A DNA stretch of 64,000 bases from Larimichthys crocea (taxonomy: Eukaryota; Chordata; Actinopteri; Sciaenidae). Numbering within the stretch: position 1 is the first letter of the stretch; every line of letters starts with the position of its first letter. The DNA lies in the NCBI RefSeq assembly GCF_000972845.2, contig NC_040016.1, forward strand, positions 4,050,701 to 4,114,700. The letters run 5' to 3'. The position numbers were made by a program, and so were the translations under genes. The notes under the pieces are model-generated. The model had not been told where the DNA came from. It saw only the letters and a program-made list of their open reading frames with translations, and searched no databases. Below are positions 62,281 through 64,000 of this stretch, one piece after another.

Positions 62281-62420
62281 AGGCGGCCTCATCCGCCTGT
62301 CTCTGAGTCGTCCTTTTTCAAGGTTAGCTCCCCAGCGCCATCATAATTGAAAATTAAGTGTTTGCTGCGGTATAATTAAATGGTGACTTTTGAACTCAAA
62401 TGAGACCTCAGACGCATATT
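62281..62420. promoter_or_regulatory. Candidate conserved non-coding element, first of a pair
   Basis: AGGCGG (62281-62286) and CCGCCT (62293-62298) are a perfect inverted repeat. The following CCCAGCGCCATCATAATTG and TGCTGCGGTATAATTAAATG combine CpGs with ATAATT/AATTAA homeodomain-type sites. No coding frame or repeat signature accounts for it. Confidence 0.35.
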
Positions 62421-62447
62421 AAGAGATTAAGGGGCTTGGATCCATTC

Positions 62448-62502
62448 GCACACACATGCTCACACATGCAGACATGCACAGTCAAACACGCACACATACA
62501 AT
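62448..62502 (+). repeat. Interrupted CA-rich tract
   Basis: CACACACA, CACACATGCAGACATGCACA and CACGCACACATACA units with point interruptions separate two regulatory-looking blocks. Confidence 0.75.
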
Positions 62503-62589
62503 GACAAGGTAACAAACGGTGACAGCTTCTTAATTATCACCCTGCCTAAGTCGTTAAAGCACAGCCTTCTACATCACCTTTCGATTTCT

Positions 62590-62720
62590 ACAGCCCATAA
62601 GTTCAGAGAATATCTCATTTATTTTTAATTAATTATCAGATAGCACCATTAAGATGGTGATAATGACGAGGTGGAGGGCTAGACGCCTCTTCGGGGGCTA
62701 ATTTGGGGGCACTTATGTGG
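62590..62720. promoter_or_regulatory. Candidate conserved non-coding element, second of a pair
   Basis: TTAATTAATTA at 62625-62635 provides overlapping homeodomain sites. CACCAT (62644-62649) and ATGGTG (62654-62659) form a perfect hairpin around TAAG, followed by GATAATGACG and two GGGGGC-type runs flanking TAATTT. No coding frame. Confidence 0.35.
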
Positions 62721-64000
62721 TCGTGAGTGAGTATTTTCTATGTGAACTTTGAGTTCTGGGTAAGGAGGAATCAAAAAAGTTGTTACTTTTATGAAAGAGA
62801 TGTCTATTTAAAACAGTATTTTTAGCAACATGCAGACAAGACTGCAGCATGGGTTGTTTGGTATGCTTTCATCTGATAGACGTGCACAAAGGATCCTTGT
62901 ATAACAGCTTAACTGAAATAGATTTGTCAGGGTTAGGTTTCCAGACCATCTTTTCAAAGTGCCACTCACTGTGTAATCTTATTTTCATTTACTGACTGCG
63001 TGTTACCAAATGTCTCAATTCCAATTATCACACTCTGCAGAAAAGTGTGAAAAAATGACTTTTGCTATTATAGATTCCACAGAACAATGCCAAGAGCCTT
63101 TTCCTATTTCAACAAATGGAAACATCAATAGAGTTTGGTTAATAGAAATCTTTTAGCAGTGTTAATGTAAATATAATGGATGATTATGGATATAGGCATT
63201 TTTATCCTTTCAGAATTATCCATTAGTTGGTAGACTCACTTTAATTCTCGTCATTTCAATTCCCTTATTTGAATTTGATTTTATTTTTTTTATTTGCAAA
63301 TATCACTTCAATGTATAGAAAATGAATTCTCTAGTTTAAAAAAAGTAAGAAACATAAAGTAAAACTGATGCTCACTTATTTGCTCTGCTGTTGATGGATT
63401 TAAAGTTGTGTGGGTCAATTGACAGGTGGACATCACTCTAGTAATAGCATCACTTAAGAGGGATCAGCACAAAACCATAACACCCACATCAATTCCTCTA
63501 CACAAACTGGGAGGGGATTGTTATGTGTGATGCTTTGAGCTCAGAAGTGGTTTAAATTGATTAGCACGCAGCGTCTCCTGCTTAGCCAGAGAGGAGGGCT
63601 GCATTTAAAAAAAAAAAATCACAACAGCTCTTAATCTTGGCCCTGAACAAGGGCAGAGCATAGGCAATCAATAGCATTAGAATGTAGTTCTTACTCCCAC
63701 TTATCCTGGTCTTATTCTGTAATATAAGGAGTAGAGAGAACAGGAGCCTTGAAAAGGCTCAGTGCATAATTCAAGCCAAATGTCAGAGAGCGATATGGTG
63801 TTGTCCGGAAATGTGGTTCAGCCCACAGCAGCTCAAAGAAACCTTCGTGCAACATAAGACCAACTGGCTTCAACCACAGTTTGGGTGAAACCTTTTTGGT
63901 ATCGACTGGATTTTGGACTTAAGCTTTTCTCCTGCGGCTCAGCCTTATTCACTGACTGCATGGGAAATATTTCAATGACATATTACGCTTCATTTTGTAT
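62721..64000. other. Non-coding stretch to the window end, no gene seen
   Basis: AT-rich unique sequence with an A12 run at about 63608-63619. The segment GATTAGCACGCAGCGTCTCC near 63560-63579 is CpG-bearing and could be part of another conserved block. No exon, RNA gene or transposon is recognised. Confidence 0.5.

Overview
The window looks like nuclear DNA of a ray-finned fish, probably a percomorph teleost. The evidence is compositional and repeat-based: moderately AT-rich sequence, many long (CA)n/(GT)n microsatellites, and degraded dispersed repeats of types I associate with teleosts. These repeats are a LINE 3' tail ending in ATCTTATTT units, a tRNA-derived SINE carrying a TTTGTTGCATGTCA core, a hAT-type non-autonomous element, the element beginning CCACCACTAAGTACATTTAC, and the 'GAGATATTTCAC...AAAACCA' repeat. 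Repeat identities rest on memory of their consensus sequences, not on a database search.

I recognise no protein-coding gene, rRNA, tRNA or known microRNA on either strand. The longest open frames (164 codons at 10198-10692 and 162 codons at 35643-36131, both +) match no family I know and run through low-complexity DNA. The window is best read as intergenic sequence or the inside of a very large intron. The only exon-like material is between about 47.5 and 51.2 kb: three short intervals with fair splice signals and open frames, plus one GC-rich 220-bp open frame (50290-50510). None resembles a known protein, so they are low-confidence exon or processed-pseudogene candidates.

Layout: 0-13.9 kb is unique sequence with T tracts, a 24-bp duplication and a possible conserved element near 7.7 kb. 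13.9-14.6 kb holds a dispersed repeat followed by a microRNA-like hairpin. 14.6-24 kb is unique DNA with several microsatellites. 24.7-24.85 kb resembles a TATA-box promoter. 25-34 kb is quiet, with a homeodomain/forkhead-motif block near 30.4 kb. 34-38 kb carries transposon fragments and two long (AC)n tracts. 38-47 kb is mainly unique and includes a strong G-quadruplex run at 45.34-45.39 kb. 47-52.7 kb is the exon-like and promoter-like zone. 54-60 kb holds most of the transposon relics (LINE tail, CCACCACTAAGTAC element, SINE). 60.8 kb has a long (CTTT)n tract, and 62.3-62.7 kb carries two ATTA-rich blocks that look regulatory.

If this is a gene desert beside a developmental gene, the ATTA/TAAT-rich CpG-containing blocks at about 7.7, 30.4, 36.5, 52.6, 58.6, 62.3 and 62.65 kb are the likely functional content (enhancer candidates). 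That is inference from sequence texture; a cross-species alignment would decide it.
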